A DNA stretch of 49,303 nt. It comes from Bradyrhizobiaceae bacterium. GTDB lineage: Bacteria; Pseudomonadota; Alphaproteobacteria; Rhizobiales; Xanthobacteraceae. The notes beneath the pieces were generated by a model. That model saw only the letters and a program-made list of their open reading frames with translations. It did not search any database and had not been told where the DNA came from. Made by a program: the position numbers and the translations under genes. Where the stretch lies: positions 1 to 49,303 of the forward strand of contig PQAH01000058.1 of assembly GCA_003105195.1 (NCBI GenBank), given 5' to 3'. Below are positions 17,025 to 26,163 of this stretch, piece after piece (position 1 is the first letter of the stretch; each line of letters starts with the position of its first letter).

Positions 17025-18424
17025 CGGCGGCGCAGCCGTTCGCGTTCGCGATCGACGCCCAGATCTCGCCGACGGTTCCGGGCGGGACCGAGACCGCACT
17101 GCTCGCATTGTTGCATGCGTTGCGCAATCATCCCGGCGGGGAACGCATCGTCGTCCTCGGCCTGAAGGGACACAGCGAGGCGTTGCGGCCCTTTCTCGGG
17201 CCGCAGATGGAACTCGTCGAGTACCCGAAGCATTATCGCTGGTATGTCCCCGGGGAGGCGGACCGGAGACGGCTTGGTCCCTTCTGGCAAAAGGCAGAGC
17301 GACTTGTCGGCCCCCTTGGCGGAACGGTGCGCTACCTGCACGGGCGCTACGCCCACGGCCAGCCGCTGTCGCCAAGGGCGCGCGCGCTACAGCGCGTCAT
17401 GGGGCCGTTCGGCTTGGCTGCCGCCGTCGGCTACCGGATTTATCATGGCCTGCGTTACGGGCCACCCGAAGCGCTGAGCGTCGCGCAGAATGAGGCCTTC
17501 CTGCGCCCTCTCGCCGTCGCCGGGGTGCACTTTCCTTATCCGCTACACTTCGAGACGCGCCTGCCCTTCGTCTATGAGCCTTGGGGGTTGCCACACCGCC
17601 ATATGCCGGAGGCCTTCCGGCCCGGAGAGCCGGAATGGGTCGACGCGCTGATGCGGAAGGGCTGCGAGCGTGCGGCGATGATCGTTACGGCGACGCGCTG
17701 GGTGAAGCGCGATATTGTGGGCGCCTTTGGCGTCCCGCCGAGCAAGATCGCAGTGATTCCGCGGTTGCCGCCACCCCCTGAGCGGGTCGACACCGGCGAT
17801 CCGGCCGATGCGCTTGGCGATGTGCCGGAGCGCTTCGCCCTGTTCCCGGCGATGACCTGGCCCACCAAGAACCACGTCGGCCTCGTACGCGCGCTCGCTC
17901 AGCTGCGCGACGAGACAGGCCACCGTCTCCACCTCGTCTGCACGGGACGTACCGACACACCGCATTACGAGGTGATCCGCGCGGAGATCGCGCGGCTCGG
18001 GCTCGGTGAGCAGGTGCGCTTTCTCGGACGCGTATCCTCGATCCGCCTCGACAAGCTGTTCCGCAAGGCCCTGTTCGCCGTGCATCCCTCGAAGTTCGAG
18101 GGATTGGGCCTGCCGGTGGTCGAGGCTTTTCAGCGCGGCGCCCCGGTGCTGGCGTCGACCGCGGCGTGCATTCCCGAGGTCGTGGGCGATGCGGCCCTGA
18201 CCTTCGATCCCGACGACGTCGGGGCGATCGCGGCGGCACTGCGGCGCGCCATCGAGGAGCCGGAATTGCTCGCCGACCTCCGGCGCCGCGGCTCCGCGCG
18301 CCTGGCGACCTCCTTTCCATCGCCCGAGAGATTGGCGCGGATGTTCACGACGGTCTATAGGAAGGCCGCAGGCGCGCCGCTCGACGCGGACGGCGAGAAA
18401 CTCCTCGCGGAGATGACGGCCTGA
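17021..18424 (+). CDS. Glycosyltransferase family 4
   Basis: A 467-residue protein whose ATG overlaps the upstream stop (ATGA at 17021-17024). The N-terminal lobe begins FAIDAQISPTVPGGTETALLALL, a glycine-rich GT-B opening. The C-terminal donor lobe has FPAMTWPTKNHVGLVRALAQL, HLVCTGRTDTPHYEVIR, FLGRVSSIRLDKLFRKA, and PSKFEGLGLPVVEAFQRGAPVLAS, the classic E-x7-E loop of retaining GT4 enzymes, followed by IPEVVGDAALTFDPDD. The long insert between the lobes (about residues 75-165) is Arg-rich. It lies between a methyltransferase and the ABC exporter genes, so it most likely builds the polysaccharide repeat on the cytoplasmic side. The sugar added is unknown. Confidence 0.9.
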   Translation: MTAAQPFAFAIDAQISPTVPGGTETALLALLHALRNHPGGERIVVLGLKGHSEALRPFLGPQMELVEYPKHYRWYVPGEADRRRLGPFWQKAERLVGPLGGTVRYLHGRYAHGQPLSPRARALQRVMGPFGLAAAVGYRIYHGLRYGPPEALSVAQNEAFLRPLAVAGVHFPYPLHFETRLPFVYEPWGLPHRHMPEAFRPGEPEWVDALMRKGCERAAMIVTATRWVKRDIVGAFGVPPSKIAVIPRLPPPPERVDTGDPADALGDVPERFALFPAMTWPTKNHVGLVRALAQLRDETGHRLHLVCTGRTDTPHYEVIRAEIARLGLGEQVRFLGRVSSIRLDKLFRKALFAVHPSKFEGLGLPVVEAFQRGAPVLASTAACIPEVVGDAALTFDPDDVGAIAAALRRAIEEPELLADLRRRGSARLATSFPSPERLARMFTTVYRKAAGAPLDADGEKLLAEMTA

Positions 18425-18443
18425 GCCGCAGGACATCGCAAGC

Positions 18444-19331
18444 ATGACGCAGGAAGCCACCATCGGGACCGAGCGTGCCGGGCGGCCGCACGCCGTGGAG
18501 GCAGCCCCTGAGCCCGCGATCACCGTGATCAGGCCGCGCAACAATCTCGCGCGCCTCGGTCTGCCGCAGCTCTGGGAATATCGCTATCTTCTCAAATTCT
18601 TCGTGCTGCGCGCACTACGCGGCCGCTACCGGGCGACCCTTCTCGGCTACGGCTGGATCGTATTGCGGCCGGTGCTCATGTGCACGGTCTACGTGCTTGT
18701 GTTCGGCTATCTGTTCGGCATCAAATCCGGCGCGGTTCCCTTCCCGCTGTTCGCCCTGCTCGGAATTCTGGTGTTCCTGTTCTTCGCCGGCGGGGTAAAC
18801 GAGATCGCGTCCTCGCTGTTCGGCAACGCCGGCACCATGGCGAAGGTCTATTATCCGCGCCTGGTCGTGCCGCTCACCTCGCTCGTGACCAATACCATCG
18901 ACTTCGTGGTGGGGCTGGGGCTGGTTGTGTTCCTGATGCTGGTCTATCGCGTGCCGCCGAGCTGGAACGTCGTGTTCGCCCCTCTCTTCCTCGGCGGGAT
19001 CGTGTTCATCACCTTCTCGATCGGCCTGATCCTCGCCGCCAAGAGCGTCGATCGGCGGGACATCATGATCGTCCTGCCGGTCGTGATGCGCATCGTGATC
19101 TATGCAATGCCGGCCGTGTATCCGGTGACGCTGATTCCCGATCGGTTCCAGCCCATTTACTATCTCAACCCGATGGCGGCGTACCTGCAGGGCCTGCGCT
19201 GGGCGCTTTGGAACGACCACTCCCCGCCGATCTGGTCCCTTCTGCTCGCGGGCACGCTCACCGTCGGCGCGCTCCTTTACGGACTGCGTCTGTTCAATCG
19301 CGCCGAGACGACAATGGTGGATCGGCTCTGA
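18444..19331 (+). CDS. wzm: Polysaccharide ABC-2 exporter permease (Wzm-like)
   Basis: A 295-residue integral membrane protein. After a hydrophilic start it has the amphipathic LWEYRYLLKFFVLRALRGRYRATLLGYGWIVLRP segment characteristic of ABC-2 permeases for O-antigen, capsule and teichoic acid. About six transmembrane stretches follow, among them LMCTVYVLVFGYLFG, FPLFALLGILVFLFFAGG, FVVGLGLVVFLMLVY and a C-terminal segment near LLLAGTLTVGALLYGL. The NPMAAYLQGLRWAL stretch before the last helix is also typical. It should form the membrane channel that moves the finished undecaprenyl-linked polymer across the inner membrane with the Wzt ATPase. The stop overlaps the wzt start by one base (TGATG), showing tight coupling. 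Confidence 0.93.
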   Translation: MTQEATIGTERAGRPHAVEAAPEPAITVIRPRNNLARLGLPQLWEYRYLLKFFVLRALRGRYRATLLGYGWIVLRPVLMCTVYVLVFGYLFGIKSGAVPFPLFALLGILVFLFFAGGVNEIASSLFGNAGTMAKVYYPRLVVPLTSLVTNTIDFVVGLGLVVFLMLVYRVPPSWNVVFAPLFLGGIVFITFSIGLILAAKSVDRRDIMIVLPVVMRIVIYAMPAVYPVTLIPDRFQPIYYLNPMAAYLQGLRWALWNDHSPPIWSLLLAGTLTVGALLYGLRLFNRAETTMVDRL

Positions 19332-20497
19332 TGCGCGAGGCTGCCATCACGATCCGCGGGCTGGGCAAGCGGTACAAGGTTGCCGGGCAGCCTTTTTGGG
19401 CACTGAAGGACATCACGCTCGACGTGAAGCGTGGCGACGTCCTCGGCATCGTGGGACGCAACGGCGCCGGCAAGACGACGCTCCTGCGGGTGCTGTCCCG
19501 CATCACCGATCCGACCGAAGGCGAGGCGATCGTGCGGGGGCGGATCGGAACGCTGCTCGAGACCGGCACCGGATTCCACGAAGACCTGAGCGGGCGGGAG
19601 AACGTCTATCTGAACGGCTCGATCCTCGGCATGCGCCCGCACGAGATCAGGCGCCGCTTCGACGAGATCGTCGAGTTCTCCGGGGTCGGCCGCTTCATCG
19701 ATTCGGCGATGAAGTCCTATTCCTCCGGTATGCGCTCGCGTCTCGCCTTCGCGGTCGCGGCACATCTCGAAACGGACATCCTCCTTGTGGATGAGGTGCT
19801 CGCGGTGGGCGATATCGCGTTCCAGGAGAAATGCCTCAACAAGATGGGCGAGCTCACGCGCGAAGCGGCACGGACCATTCTGTTCGTCAGCCACAGCATG
19901 GGCGCGGTGCAATCCCTCTGCACGCGCGGCATTCTGATCGAGAATGGCCAACTGATGCGCGAGGGCTCGACCGGTGAGATTGTGGCCGCCTATCAGGAGC
20001 TGCTTCTGGGCAAGCAGGGGGAAGCGAGCCTCGCGGCGGTGCAGGGTCGCCCGGGCTCGGGTCTGGTGCGTCTGACCGCGATGCATCTGCAGGATCTCGA
20101 GGGCGGGAGCATCCGCGAGGTGCCGGCCGGCACCGGTTGTCGCCTCGTGTTCGACTATGAGAGCCGGCTGACGAGCCCGACCGCCGATGTCGTTGTCACC
20201 GTGGTCTTCGTCGGCAGCAAAGGATTGCGCCTGTTCGGCTTGCCCAGCGACATCGTGCGGGCCGAACTCGTCGTCGACAAACCCAAGGGACAGTTCGTCT
20301 GCACCATCCCGCGCCTGCCGTTGCTGCCAGGAAACTACGATCTGGTCGCGAGCGTGCTCGTCGATCGCGAGCTGACCGACAAGATCGCCAACATGACCCA
20401 TGTGATCGTGTCGGACCGCGACGTCTTCGGCACCGGCCGACTGCAGCAGGGTAATTTCGGAGACATGTTGGTTGATTTCGACTGGTCCAGCCGATAA
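19331..20497 (+). CDS. wzt: Polysaccharide ABC exporter ATP-binding protein with C-terminal recognition domain (Wzt-like)
   Basis: A 388-residue ATPase. Walker A is GRNGAGKTT (residues 42-50), the signature is SSGMRSR (131-137), Walker B is ILLVDE (150-155), and the H-loop is FVSHSMGA. After about residue 240 the chain continues with a second, beta-rich domain (VRLTAMHLQDLEGGS onwards, with VVVTVVFVGSKGLRLFG). This is the position and kind of sequence of the Wzt C-terminal domain, which in E. coli O8/O9a recognises the modified, capped chain end before export. Its presence argues for a chain-terminating modification, consistent with the methyltransferases in this operon. It pairs with the permease just upstream. 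Confidence 0.94.
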   Translation: MREAAITIRGLGKRYKVAGQPFWALKDITLDVKRGDVLGIVGRNGAGKTTLLRVLSRITDPTEGEAIVRGRIGTLLETGTGFHEDLSGRENVYLNGSILGMRPHEIRRRFDEIVEFSGVGRFIDSAMKSYSSGMRSRLAFAVAAHLETDILLVDEVLAVGDIAFQEKCLNKMGELTREAARTILFVSHSMGAVQSLCTRGILIENGQLMREGSTGEIVAAYQELLLGKQGEASLAAVQGRPGSGLVRLTAMHLQDLEGGSIREVPAGTGCRLVFDYESRLTSPTADVVVTVVFVGSKGLRLFGLPSDIVRAELVVDKPKGQFVCTIPRLPLLPGNYDLVASVLVDRELTDKIANMTHVIVSDRDVFGTGRLQQGNFGDMLVDFDWSSR

Positions 20498-20504
20498 ACG
20501 AGTT

Positions 20505-20525
20505 CGGGTTGACACGGCGAACCCG
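20505..20525 (+). terminator. Weak stem-loop after wzt
   Basis: CGGGTT (20505-20510) and AACCCG (20520-20525) can pair with a 9-nt loop, just past the wzt stop. There is no T-run after it, so it may be an mRNA-stabilising or attenuating hairpin and not a terminator. The gene after it is in the same direction only 62 bp on. Confidence 0.25.
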
Positions 20526-20587
20526 TTGAGCCACCTCTACGCCGGATCGCCCCGGAAAGGCGGGGAGGATCGGGAACCGCAACGGCA

Positions 20588-22558
20588 GTGCTTCAGTCAA
20601 CAAGAGACCACGGGCTCGACGTTCCGCTGGTGAGCATCGGTGTGCCGGTCCATAATGGCGCACGTTTTCTCGAAAGGGCGCTCGTCTCGCTTCGCGCCCA
20701 GGACTACCCGGCGATCGAGATCATCATCTCCGACAACGCCTCGAGCGACGAAACCCACGCGATCTGCGCGCGTCATGCCGGCGAGGATGCCCGCATCCGC
20801 TTGATCCGGCAGACCGAGAACCGCGGTCCGCACGCCAATTTCGAGGCCGTTTGCCTGGAAGCCCGGGGACGCTACTTCATGTGGGCGGCCGACGACGACT
20901 TCTGGCTTCCAACCTTCGTTTCGCGGCTCGTTGCCGAGCTCGAGGCGCATTCCGAGGCCGGTGCGGCCATGTGCGCGACGCGTCGCGTCCGCGAGGACGG
21001 GACCCCGCTCGACGAGATTCGCTTCCTCGGCCGTGATGATCTCGCCCGCATGGGAGCGCTACGGCGCGGGCTCGCCGTGTTGACGCCCAGGAAATACAAT
21101 CTGTTCATCTATGCGGTCTATCGCGCGGAGTTCGTGCGCAAGGGGCTGCCGTATTTCCCGCGTGTTCTGGGCGGCGATCGCATATTCGTTCTGCAGTTCG
21201 CCTTGACCGCGCCGCTGCGTTACGTGGACGAGATCCTGTATCTGCGCACGCATCGTCCTGCGCACGAGGCGAGCTATCTCGCGCAGTTCAAGAGCTTGCG
21301 GGTGCGTTTCGGCCAGTTCCGGGCGCTTTGCGCGATGATTTATCGCTCTGCTATCATACCGGGCAGGGCGAAGCTCGCTTTGCCCATCTTGGCGCTCGCT
21401 TACGCTTTGTTCCTTGTGCGCAAGGAGGCGTTCCAGGTGAAGACCGAGCTGATTTCGATGTTGCGCGGGGTCCATCGCAGGCGCTGGGAGGGCGCCGCTG
21501 TCGCGCTCGCCGGCCTGTTCGCAACGGCGGGCTATCTTGCTGACGCTGCAGGAGGAGTGTCCGGTCGGCTCACCGCCTCGCCGCTTTTCATCTGGACGGT
21601 TCTCGGCATCCTCGGGGCGATTGTGGGACTCGTCCTGGTCAAGCTCGACGCCTATCGTCGATTCTGGCTCCGGAATGTCGGCGACATCGCCGGTCGACAG
21701 CGGGAGGTGGAGGCGCGCTACGAGAACTTCGAGCGGTTCGCAAAATTCGCGACCGATCTCCTGCTGGCGCCCCCGCCGTCGCGAAGCGATGTCAACCTGG
21801 AAGGATGGGCCTACGGGCAGAACAATCAGAACACCGTACGCAAGCAGGTCTACTTTGCGCGCAGCCTCGAGGTGAGCAGAATTCGCGAGCTCTATCTGAA
21901 GGAGATCTTTCCCGACATCGAGGCCGTGTCCCTGCCGATCGGCGCCGTCAACGAAGTCTCGGGTCACGCCAACAAGGCCGACATGCTCTACGTCTGCGCC
22001 ATCGCCAAGCTGCGTGGGGCAAAACGGATCTTCGAGTTCGGCACCTATCAGGGGCGTACGACCTATCACCTCGCGCTGGCGAGCGAGCAAACGCAGGTCA
22101 CGACGCTCGACCTGCCCCCCGATCCGAAATGGGCCTACTCGAAGTACAACGGCATCTATTTCCGCGGCACTCCGGTCGAGCGACGTGTCACTCAGCTGTT
22201 CCAGGACTCGCGCACGCTCGACACGCGCCCGCTCGCAAACAGCTTCGACTTCGTCTTCGTCGATGCGGACCACAGCTATGATTCGGTCAAGAACGACACG
22301 CAGAAGGCCTTCGAGCTGCTGTGCCCGGGAGGAATCATCATGTGGCACGATTATGCCCCCAAGTCGGCCGGGCTCGTGCAGTTCTTCAAGGAGTTCACTC
22401 AGCAGCGGCCACTGTTCCGTGTGAAAGGAACCTGTCTGCTGCTGCATATCGACGGCGTAGATCCGATGACCTTCGAGCCGCATCCGATGCTCCCGTCGCT
22501 AGAGCTCGAGCACAAGGCAACGGATCCGTTCCAGATCGAGCAGATCTATCATCACTGA
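20588..22558 (+). CDS. Fusion: GT2 glycosyltransferase - membrane segments - SAM methyltransferase
   Basis: A 656-residue protein starting at GTG 20588. Residues about 12-230 form a family 2 glycosyltransferase (VSIGVPVHNGARFLERAL, IIISDNASSDETHAIC, and the DxD-type motif AADDDFW near 100). Two hydrophobic stretches near 305-352 (AVALAGLFATAGYLAD and FIWTVLGILGAIVGLVLV) could anchor the chain. From about 395 to 656 there is a class I methyltransferase-like domain: RIFEFGTYQGRTTYHLALA near 480 (SAM loop), FVFVDADHSYDSV near 556, and GGIIMWHDYAP, as in TylF/Methyltransf_24 proteins. Joining a transferase to a methylase in one membrane-bound chain suggests addition and methylation of the same residue, perhaps the terminal cap. 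The domains are read directly; the joint role is inferred. Confidence 0.85.
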   Translation: MLQSTRDHGLDVPLVSIGVPVHNGARFLERALVSLRAQDYPAIEIIISDNASSDETHAICARHAGEDARIRLIRQTENRGPHANFEAVCLEARGRYFMWAADDDFWLPTFVSRLVAELEAHSEAGAAMCATRRVREDGTPLDEIRFLGRDDLARMGALRRGLAVLTPRKYNLFIYAVYRAEFVRKGLPYFPRVLGGDRIFVLQFALTAPLRYVDEILYLRTHRPAHEASYLAQFKSLRVRFGQFRALCAMIYRSAIIPGRAKLALPILALAYALFLVRKEAFQVKTELISMLRGVHRRRWEGAAVALAGLFATAGYLADAAGGVSGRLTASPLFIWTVLGILGAIVGLVLVKLDAYRRFWLRNVGDIAGRQREVEARYENFERFAKFATDLLLAPPPSRSDVNLEGWAYGQNNQNTVRKQVYFARSLEVSRIRELYLKEIFPDIEAVSLPIGAVNEVSGHANKADMLYVCAIAKLRGAKRIFEFGTYQGRTTYHLALASEQTQVTTLDLPPDPKWAYSKYNGIYFRGTPVERRVTQLFQDSRTLDTRPLANSFDFVFVDADHSYDSVKNDTQKAFELLCPGGIIMWHDYAPKSAGLVQFFKEFTQQRPLFRVKGTCLLLHIDGVDPMTFEPHPMLPSLELEHKATDPFQIEQIYHH

Positions 22559-22573
22559 GCGGACGGGCTGAGT

Positions 22574-23344
22574 ATGAAGGCTGTGATCCTCGTCGGCGGG
22601 AAGGGCACGCGTATCAGCGAGGAGTCGGTGTTGCGCCCGAAGCCGATGGTGGAGATCGGCGGGCGGCCGATCCTGTGGCACATCATGAAGTACTATTCCC
22701 ATCACGGCATCAACGACTTCATCCTGTGCCTCGGCTACAAAGGGTACATGGTCAAGGAGTACTTCGCGAACTACTTCCTTCACATGTCCGACGTCACCAT
22801 CGACATCGGCAAGAACGCCATGCACGTGCACCGCCGGTACGGCGAGCCGTGGGTCGTGACGCTGGTCGACACCGGCGAGGAAACCATGACGGGCGGGCGC
22901 CTCAGGCGCGTGGCGCACCATCTCGACGATGAGGACTTCTGCTTCACCTACGGCGACGGCCTGAGCAACGTGTCGATCCACGAGTTGCTCGCGTTTCACG
23001 CCCGTAACGACTCGCTGGCGACGCTCACGGCAGTGCAGCCGCCCGGCCGGTTCGGTTCGATCGACATCGAGCGCAACAAAATCGTCGCATTCCAGGAGAA
23101 GCCGCAGGGCGACGGCGGTTGGATCAATGGTGGCTATTTCGTGCTCTCGCCGAAGGTGATCGACTACATCGAAGGGGACGAGACGATCTGGGAACGCGGT
23201 CCGCTCGAAGCGCTCGCGCGCGACGGCAAGCTGTCCGCATTCCTGCATCGCGGCTTCTGGTTGCCGATGGATACATTGCGCGACAAGATCGCGCTCGAAG
23301 ACCTCTGGCAGTCCGGGGCTGCGCCCTGGAAGGTCTGGTCATGA
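22574..23344 (+). CDS. rfbF: Glucose-1-phosphate cytidylyltransferase
   Basis: A 256-residue nucleotidyltransferase, the standard RfbF length. It makes CDP-glucose from CTP and glucose 1-phosphate. The N-terminal nucleotide loop reads [12 protein letters not shown] (residues 6-17), followed by [21 protein letters not shown], and later [12 protein letters not shown] (the metal-binding Asp region), [22 protein letters not shown] and [14 protein letters not shown], all diagnostic of this family compared with RmlA or GalU. The stop overlaps the next start as ATGA (23341-23344), so it is coupled to rfbG. It commits carbon to a CDP-linked 6-deoxyhexose branch. Confidence 0.96.
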   Translation: MKAVILVGGKGTRISEESVLRPKPMVEIGGRPILWHIMKYYSHHGINDFILCLGYKGYMVKEYFANYFLHMSDVTIDIGKNAMHVHRRYGEPWVVTLVDTGEETMTGGRLRRVAHHLDDEDFCFTYGDGLSNVSIHELLAFHARNDSLATLTAVQPPGRFGSIDIERNKIVAFQEKPQGDGGWINGGYFVLSPKVIDYIEGDETIWERGPLEALARDGKLSAFLHRGFWLPMDTLRDKIALEDLWQSGAAPWKVWS

Positions 23345-24405
23345 CGCCGGGCTTCTGGAACGGGCGGCGGGTATTCCTCACCGGCCATACAGGCTTCAAG
23401 GGAAGTTGGCTGTCACTGTGGCTGCAGAAGCTGGGCGCACGGGTCACCGGTTTCGCCCTTCCGCCGCACACAGAACCGAGCCTGTTCGAGGCCGCGGACG
23501 TCGCTGGTGGCATGACCTCGGTGATCGGCGATATTCGTGAGCTCGCGGCCTTGCGCGAGGCCATGCTCTCGGCCGCGCCCGAGATCGTCGTCCACATGGC
23601 GGCTCAAGCGATCGTGCGCGAGTCCTATGCAGACCCGGTCGGGACTTATGCCACGAATGTCATGGGTACGGTCCACGTCCTCGAAGCGATGCGGGACTTG
23701 CCAAGCGTTCGCGCGGCCGTGGTGGTGACGACCGACAAGGTCTATCACAATGAGGAATGGGCCTGGGGCTATCGCGAGGACGATCGGCTCGGCGGCCGCG
23801 ATCCCTATTCCAACAGCAAGGCCTGCGCGGAACTCGTGGTCCAGGCCTTTCGTGCGTCCTTCGCGGCCGGGCCTGACGCTCCGGCCATTGCCGCGGCGCG
23901 TTCCGGCAATGTAATTGGCGGGGGCGACTGGGCCACGGATCGGCTGGTCCGCGACCTCGTTCTGGCCTTCGCGAAGAACGAGACCCTGGTCATACGTCAT
24001 CCCGATGCGACCCGCCCGTGGCAGCACGTCCTGGATCCGCTGCACGGATATCTCGTTCTCGCCGAGCGCCTCGTGGAGGAGGGAAACCGTTACGCCGCAG
24101 CGTGGAATTTCGGTCCCGGCGAGGACGGCGCACAGACGGTTCGCACCGTCGTCGAAAGGCTCTCCAAGCTCTGGGGCGGTGGGCGCTGGGAGATCGACCC
24201 GGGGCCGCATGCCCACGAGGCCGGGCTGCTCAAGCTGGACATATCGCGGACGCGCAGAGAGCTCGGCTGGAAGCCGCTGATGGACCTCGACACCGCACTC
24301 GATTGGACGGTCGAGTGGTATCGCGGCTTCCTTGCCGGTCGTTCGCACGCCCGCCGGGCGACGGAACTGCAGATCGCGCAATATCAGGAGCTCGCTGCCG
24401 CATGA
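23341..24405 (+). CDS. rfbG: CDP-glucose 4,6-dehydratase
   Basis: A 354-residue extended SDR enzyme that converts CDP-glucose to CDP-4-keto-6-deoxyglucose. The NAD-binding loop is [13 protein letters not shown] (residues 12-24), with [14 protein letters not shown] in place of the usual central motif. The catalytic Tyr/Lys lie in [11 protein letters not shown] (about 155-159), and [11 protein letters not shown] precedes them. [19 protein letters not shown] and [14 protein letters not shown] are characteristic of RfbG. The ATG overlaps the rfbF stop and the stop overlaps the next start. No CDP-6-deoxy-delta-3,4-glucoseen reductase (RfbH or AscC/D) follows, so the product is not routed to dideoxyhexoses here but to the C-methyltransferase next door. 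Confidence 0.96.
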   Translation: MTPGFWNGRRVFLTGHTGFKGSWLSLWLQKLGARVTGFALPPHTEPSLFEAADVAGGMTSVIGDIRELAALREAMLSAAPEIVVHMAAQAIVRESYADPVGTYATNVMGTVHVLEAMRDLPSVRAAVVVTTDKVYHNEEWAWGYREDDRLGGRDPYSNSKACAELVVQAFRASFAAGPDAPAIAAARSGNVIGGGDWATDRLVRDLVLAFAKNETLVIRHPDATRPWQHVLDPLHGYLVLAERLVEEGNRYAAAWNFGPGEDGAQTVRTVVERLSKLWGGGRWEIDPGPHAHEAGLLKLDISRTRRELGWKPLMDLDTALDWTVEWYRGFLAGRSHARRATELQIAQYQELAAA

Positions 24406-25631
24406 AGAAGTGTCGTTCGTGCGGAGCGACGGCCTTTCGCTCATTCTGTGACCTCGGAATGTCGCCGCCGTCGAACTCGTTCCTGAAGGCCGAGCGGCTG
24501 AATCGCAAGGAGGCGTTTTTCCCACTCCACGCCTTCGTCTGCGAACGGTGCCTCCTGGTTCAGCTCGAACAGTTCCAGGATCCCGGTGAGATCTTCTCGT
24601 CCGACTACGCCTACTTCTCCAGCTATTCGGACGCCTGGCTGCGCCACGCCGAGAGCTACGTGGCAACGATGATCGAGCGGTTCGGACTGGGAAGCGATCA
24701 CTTCGTGGTCGAAGTCGCGAGCAATGACGGATATCTACTGCAGTTCTTCAGGAAGCGCGGCGTGCCGTGTCTCGGCATCGAGCCCTCGGCCAATGTCGCG
24801 GAGGCCGCGATCAGCAAAGGAGTGCCGACGCGGGTCGAATTCTTCGGGGCCGATTCCGCGCAGCGCCTCGCCGCCACGGGTCGTCGACCCGATCTGATTC
24901 TCGGCAACAACGTGCTGGCGCACGTTCCCGACCTCAATGATTTTGTGCATGGGCTGAGACTGCTGCTCGCTCCATCCGGCCTCATCACAATCGAGTTTCC
25001 CTATCTCGAACGACTGATGGCCGAGAATCAGTTCGACACGATCTATCATGAGCACTTCTGCTATTTTTCGTTGCTGAGTGTGGAAGCCGTGTTCCGGCGT
25101 CAGGAGCTCGAGCTCTTCGATGTCGAACGCCTGCCGACTCATGGCGGCTCGCTGCGCATATTTGCTCAGCATGCCGGAGGACCTCATGACGCAAGTGGCC
25201 GGGTGGAGGCGTTGCGCGAGGAAGAACGCGTGAATGGGCTCGACCGCCTGGAGGCCTATTCGGGTTTCGCCGAGCGGGTGCGCGAGACGAAGCGGGCCTT
25301 GCTCGATTTCCTGATCAGCGCCAAGCGCGCGGGCAAGTGCATTGCCGGTTACGGTGCTGCTGCCAAAGGCAATACGCTCCTCAATTATTGCGGCGTGCGT
25401 ACCGATTTCATCGATTATGTGGTCGATCGCAGTCCGCAGAAGCAAGGCCGATTCCTGCCGGGTACGCACATCCCGGTGCTCGCGCCGGAGCACGTCGCCG
25501 AGACCAGGCCCGACTATCTCTTGATCCTGCCCTGGAATCTGAAAGCCGAGGTCATGGCGCAGATGAGCCATATCCGCGCGTGGGGCGGGCAGTTCGTGGT
25601 GCCGATCCCCCGCGTCGAGGTGCTGCCGTGA
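24402..25631 (+). CDS. NDP-sugar C-methyltransferase with N-terminal zinc-binding domain
   Basis: A 409-residue protein of the three-part Methyltransf_13 / class I SAM / Methyltransf_14 architecture found in TylC3- and NovU-type sugar C-methyltransferases. Zinc ligands are C4 and C7 (KKCRSCG) and C47 and C50 (FVCERC). The SAM loop is VVEVASNDGYLLQFF near residue 109. YHEHFCYFSLLSVEAVF holds the conserved histidines near 225, and GYGAAAKGNTLLNY near 316 opens the C-terminal domain. Such enzymes methylate a carbon next to a keto group of an NDP-4-keto-6-deoxyhexose. With rfbF and rfbG directly upstream (ATGA overlaps), CDP-4-keto-6-deoxyglucose is the likely acceptor and the product a C-methyl branched deoxysugar. 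The position methylated (C3 is usual) is an inference. Confidence 0.9.
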   Translation: MKKCRSCGATAFRSFCDLGMSPPSNSFLKAERLNRKEAFFPLHAFVCERCLLVQLEQFQDPGEIFSSDYAYFSSYSDAWLRHAESYVATMIERFGLGSDHFVVEVASNDGYLLQFFRKRGVPCLGIEPSANVAEAAISKGVPTRVEFFGADSAQRLAATGRRPDLILGNNVLAHVPDLNDFVHGLRLLLAPSGLITIEFPYLERLMAENQFDTIYHEHFCYFSLLSVEAVFRRQELELFDVERLPTHGGSLRIFAQHAGGPHDASGRVEALREEERVNGLDRLEAYSGFAERVRETKRALLDFLISAKRAGKCIAGYGAAAKGNTLLNYCGVRTDFIDYVVDRSPQKQGRFLPGTHIPVLAPEHVAETRPDYLLILPWNLKAEVMAQMSHIRAWGGQFVVPIPRVEVLP

Positions 25632-26161
25632 TCTTTCGCGAATTGGCGCTCATTGGCGCCTTTACGATTGCGCCGGAGCCGGCGCGGGATGCGCGTGGCT
25701 TCTTTGCGCGCATCTTCTGTGAACAGGAATTCACGCATCACGGATTGGAGACCTCGTTTCCGCAGTCCAGCATTTCCTACAATGTGCACCGGCACACCTT
25801 GCGGGGTATGCACTTTCAAGCCCCTCCCGCGGCTGAGACGAAGCTCGTGCGCTGCACGGCCGGAGCCGTCTACGACGTGATCGTGGATCTGCGTGAGGGC
25901 TCGCCGACGCGGCATAGCTGGGCAGCCGTCGAGCTTTCGGCCGAGAACCGCCTGACGCTCTACGTCCCCGAGGGCTTCGCCCACGGATTCCAGACGTTGA
26001 CCGACGGGGCCGAGGTCGCCTACGACATCTCGAGACCCTATGCGCCGGATCTCGCGCGCGGCCTGCGCTTCGATGACCCCGCGCTCGCGATTCACTGGCC
26101 CGAGGCGCCACAAAGGATCGTCTCGGAGCGCGATCGTTGCTGGCCGCTGATCGGGGCCTAA
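25628..26161 (+). CDS. dTDP-4-dehydrorhamnose 3,5-epimerase-like protein (RmlC family)
   Basis: A 177-residue cupin, beginning at a GTG that overlaps the upstream stop (GTGA at 25628-25631). It keeps the RmlC features: ARDARGFFARIF, TLRGMHFQ with the catalytic base His62, KLVRCTAGAVYDVIVDLR, LYVPEGFAHGFQTL, and Tyr138 in DISRPYAP near the active site. RmlC enzymes epimerise C3 and/or C5 of 4-keto-6-deoxy sugars. Here no dTDP-glucose pathway genes are present, so a CDP-linked C-methylated keto sugar from the two preceding enzymes is the likely substrate. Whether it acts at C3, C5 or both cannot be told. Confidence 0.9.
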   Translation: MIFRELALIGAFTIAPEPARDARGFFARIFCEQEFTHHGLETSFPQSSISYNVHRHTLRGMHFQAPPAAETKLVRCTAGAVYDVIVDLREGSPTRHSWAAVELSAENRLTLYVPEGFAHGFQTLTDGAEVAYDISRPYAPDLARGLRFDDPALAIHWPEAPQRIVSERDRCWPLIGA

Positions 26162-26163
26162 CC

